A program made the translations under genes and the position numbers. Shown here one piece after another: positions 47,828 through 49,694 of a stretch of 49,694 nucleotides of DNA. Location of the stretch: the NCBI GenBank assembly GCA_937965895.1, contig CALCKS010000172.1, positions 1 to 49,694 of the forward strand, read 5' to 3'. The DNA is from an uncultured Campylobacter sp. Lineage in GTDB: Bacteria > Campylobacterota > Campylobacteria > Campylobacterales > Campylobacteraceae. Positions within the stretch are counted from its first letter, which is position 1. Every line of letters begins with the position of its first letter. The notes below the pieces were generated by a model. That model did not search any database, was not told the origin of the DNA, and saw only the letters and a program-made list of their open reading frames with translations.

Positions 47828-49694
47828 CGATTTTCTTTACGACCTTGCCGAAAATTTCAGCCGTTGCGATATTTGCGTCCGTGATTTCGACGATGACTTT
47901 TTGTAGCAAATTTGCGCAGTACGCGCCCAAAAATATCCTGGCGCCCTTTATTTCATCGTCTAGTCTGGCGACTGCGACGTTTTGATTTTCGCTGATATAG
48001 GCGCTAAATCGCTGTCCGATGCGCTCTTTCGCCCAGCGCGCAAATTTCCTATCCATAAAGTCAAACGCGACCCTGTCGGCTTCGCGCTCGAGTTCGCTTA
48101 AATTTGAGCAAGTCGCTTCGATATTTAAAAGTAGGTAGTTAAAAAATTTCTCGTCGTTGCGCAGTTTGGCCTTTAAAAGGCGGTGTAGCGTGAGATCGGA
48201 GTAGCGGCGGATCGGGCTCGTAAAGTGCGTGTAGCGCTCAAACCCCAGCCCGAAGTGGCCTAAATTTTGCGCGCCGTATTCGGCCTTTTTTTGCGATTTT
48301 ATGATGAGTTTGTCGATCTCCTCGCGGTTGCCTACGGCGTCGGCCTTTGCCTGGATTTTGCGAACCAAATTTGCGATATCGCTTTCGTAAACAAAGTCAA
48401 AGCCTAGAGCGCCGAGGTCTTCGAGTAAAATTTGTATTTTTCGCAGATCCGGCGAGCCGTGATTTCTAAAAACACCTTTGCCGATGCGTTTTGCCGCCGC
48501 GACGTTGGCTAGCAGCATGCAGTCCTCAACGAGTCTGTGCGAGTCGGTATCGGTCTCAAATCTCGTAGAGGCAAGCCCGCCGCCCTCATCAAGGCTCATG
48601 CGAAGCTCCTGCGTCCTAAAGTCAAACGCGTTTTTCAGGCGTTTTTTGCGCAGACGCGAGGTGAGTGCGAAAAGAGGTTTTATCCAGCCGATTTCATCCT
48701 CGCGTTTACCGCTTAAAATTTGATCGACCTCGTCGTAGTTAAAGCGTCTTTGTGAGACGATAACAGCTTCTAAGAGCTCTTCTTTTGCGACTTCGCCCTC
48801 TTCGCCTAGCGTGATTTTGAAACAAAATGCAAGGCGCGCGGCATTTGGCTTGAGCGAGCAGATGTTTTCACTCAAATTTCGCGGTAGCATCGGTATGGCT
48901 TTGTGCGGAAAATATATAGAAAATCCGCGCGTTTTGGCCTCGGCGTCTATCGGAGAGTAGGGCGTGACGTATTCGCTAACGTCTGCGATCGCGACGTAAA
49001 TTTCGCGCTTTTTCTCGTCAAAATATATCGCGTCGTCAAAGTCCTTAGCATCGACGGGATCGATCGTGCAAAAGGCTAGCTCCCTTAAATCTACCCTTTG
49101 TGGGTACATCGCAGGATCGACCTCGTCGCCCCATGCGAGCGCTTCGGCCTCGCACTCTTCGTTAAATTCGTCATTTTTGTTAAATACGGCGAGCGAGATT
49201 TTTTCGTCGCTGAGCGGGTTGTTTATGTTGCCGATGACCTCGACTATCTCGTTATTTAGGTTGCTGATTTTTAGTAGAGTGCCGGGCGGCAGCATTTTTA
49301 GCGATTTTTGCGAGGCTTTTAGGGGTGAGCTAAGCGCGGTTTTTACGTTTACGCCAAGGATTACCGAGCCTATTTGTTTTGTGTAGACTACGCTTGTTTC
49401 GTTGGCGAGTTTTAGCGTCATCACGACTTTAGCGCTTTGGCGTTTTTTCTTTAGCGGCAAAAGCTTTGCGAGTACGATATCGCCGTAGTGCGAGGCGTTC
49501 AAATTTTTATTTTCTATTATTATATCTTGCTTGAAGCGTTTGTCGTAAGGCGCCAAAAAACCCGTACCGTTTGCGCTTATATCGAGTTTGCCGCAGACAA
49601 AACCATTATTTAGATAGTAGCGATCTTTGTGGTGGTTAACGGCGTTTAAATTTAGTAAATTTCGTAGGATTTCTTTATCGGAGGAGGCGACTTC
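47820..49694 (-). CDS. rnr: Ribonuclease R, 5' end outside the window
   Basis: 3'-5' exoribonuclease that digests structured RNA. The frame stays open from the stop at 47820 to the window edge, 624 residues visible; about 20 are missing compared with a C. jejuni protein of about 644. A TTG at 49556 is not the start: the text before it (VCGKLDISANGTG, leading to FLAPYDKRFKQD) is the cold-shock-like domain. RNB domain: FCTIDPVDAKDFDDAIYF with the catalytic aspartates, YFPHKAIPMLPRNLSENICS, and HFTSPIRRYSDL-HR. A short S1-like C-terminus ends at VVKKIDV. Confidence 0.93.
   Translation of the reverse strand, partial: EVASSDKEILRNLLNLNAVNHHKDRYYLNNGFVCGKLDISANGTGFLAPYDKRFKQDIIIENKNLNASHYGDIVLAKLLPLKKKRQSAKVVMTLKLANETSVVYTKQIGSVILGVNVKTALSSPLKASQKSLKMLPPGTLLKISNLNNEIVEVIGNINNPLSDEKISLAVFNKNDEFNEECEAEALAWGDEVDPAMYPQRVDLRELAFCTIDPVDAKDFDDAIYFDEKKREIYVAIADVSEYVTPYSPIDAEAKTRGFSIYFPHKAIPMLPRNLSENICSLKPNAARLAFCFKITLGEEGEVAKEELLEAVIVSQRRFNYDEVDQILSGKREDEIGWIKPLFALTSRLRKKRLKNAFDFRTQELRMSLDEGGGLASTRFETDTDSHRLVEDCMLLANVAAAKRIGKGVFRNHGSPDLRKIQILLEDLGALGFDFVYESDIANLVRKIQAKADAVGNREEIDKLIIKSQKKAEYGAQNLGHFGLGFERYTHFTSPIRRYSDLTLHRLLKAKLRNDEKFFNYLLLNIEATCSNLSELEREADRVAFDFMDRKFARWAKERIGQRFSAYISENQNVAVARLDDEIKGARIFLGAYCANLLQKVIVEITDANIATAEIFGKVVKKIDV

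Noticed and set aside
49556..49558. TTG as the start of ribonuclease R
   Set aside because: The frame stays open to the window edge and the residues before it belong to the cold-shock-like domain.
1..49694. CRISPR array
   Set aside because: No regularly spaced direct repeats were seen anywhere; the AAATTT recurrence is irregular.

Overview
The window is Campylobacter chromosome. Evidence: an epsilonproteobacterial gene set (pflA, a remote-type cheZ, an adenylylation-site-less glnA, fliW beside bamD and lon), gene order that follows C. jejuni NCTC 11168 in blocks as I remember it, many ATGA/TAATG start-stop overlaps, GTG and TTG starts, and a striking abundance of the hexamer AAATTT. The fairly high G+C for the genus points to the oral, anaerobically respiring group (C. 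rectus, C. showae, C. curvus type). The species is an inference.

Layout. 1-2560, minus strand: end of a tRNA-Lys, glnA, a PHP-family histidinol-phosphatase. 2687-15417, plus strand: a long housekeeping run, cheZ, trhP-like U32 protein, purE, two small unknowns, an abgT-type transporter, glyQ, nif3-like, an FlgZ-like zinc-ribbon protein, waaA, rluA-type, ffh, rpsP, khpA, rimM, trmD, rplS. Except for the histidinol-phosphatase, the GyrI-like protein and the transporter, this is the C. jejuni Cj0699-Cj0714 order. 15556-20340: a cupin, an 870-bp gene-free AT-rich stretch, then aspA-dcuA-racD, which together import aspartate, deaminate it to fumarate and exchange it for succinate (anaerobic fumarate respiration), with a racemase to handle D-aspartate. 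20425-23876: an unknown protein and the flagellar motor scaffold protein pflA. 24322-30085, minus: pbp1A, maf, a four-helix membrane protein, alaS. 30264-32549, plus: a Gfo/Idh/MocA protein, hemH, an unknown. 32911-33444, minus: long-form hpf.

33496-39775, minus, is the most interesting region: fliW followed, in one apparent operon, by a secreted protein of about 1280 residues and three overlapping prepilin-like genes. The set looks like the minor-pilin end of an MSHA-type pilus (MshD/MshO/MshP-like proteins with an MshQ-like giant). No ATPase, platform protein or secretin is present, so these would have to use machinery encoded elsewhere, such as the Cts competence system. The second pilin gene carries a C7 tract that could slip.

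39926-43009, plus: bamD and lon. Between lon and rpsR (adjacent in C. jejuni) lies an AT-rich insert, 43062-45478, with a G9 tract near one end and a G10 tract near the other. It holds the frameshifted remains of a small membrane protein with a PH-like tail and of a LysM-plus-RTX exoprotein. 45502-49694, minus: rpsR, ssb, rpsF, holA and a 5'-truncated rnr, in the order I recall for Helicobacter pylori.

Recurrent theme: at least six gene ends carry perfect inverted repeats whose arms are built on AAATTT, suggesting that part of the AAATTT excess is in transcription-termination hairpins.
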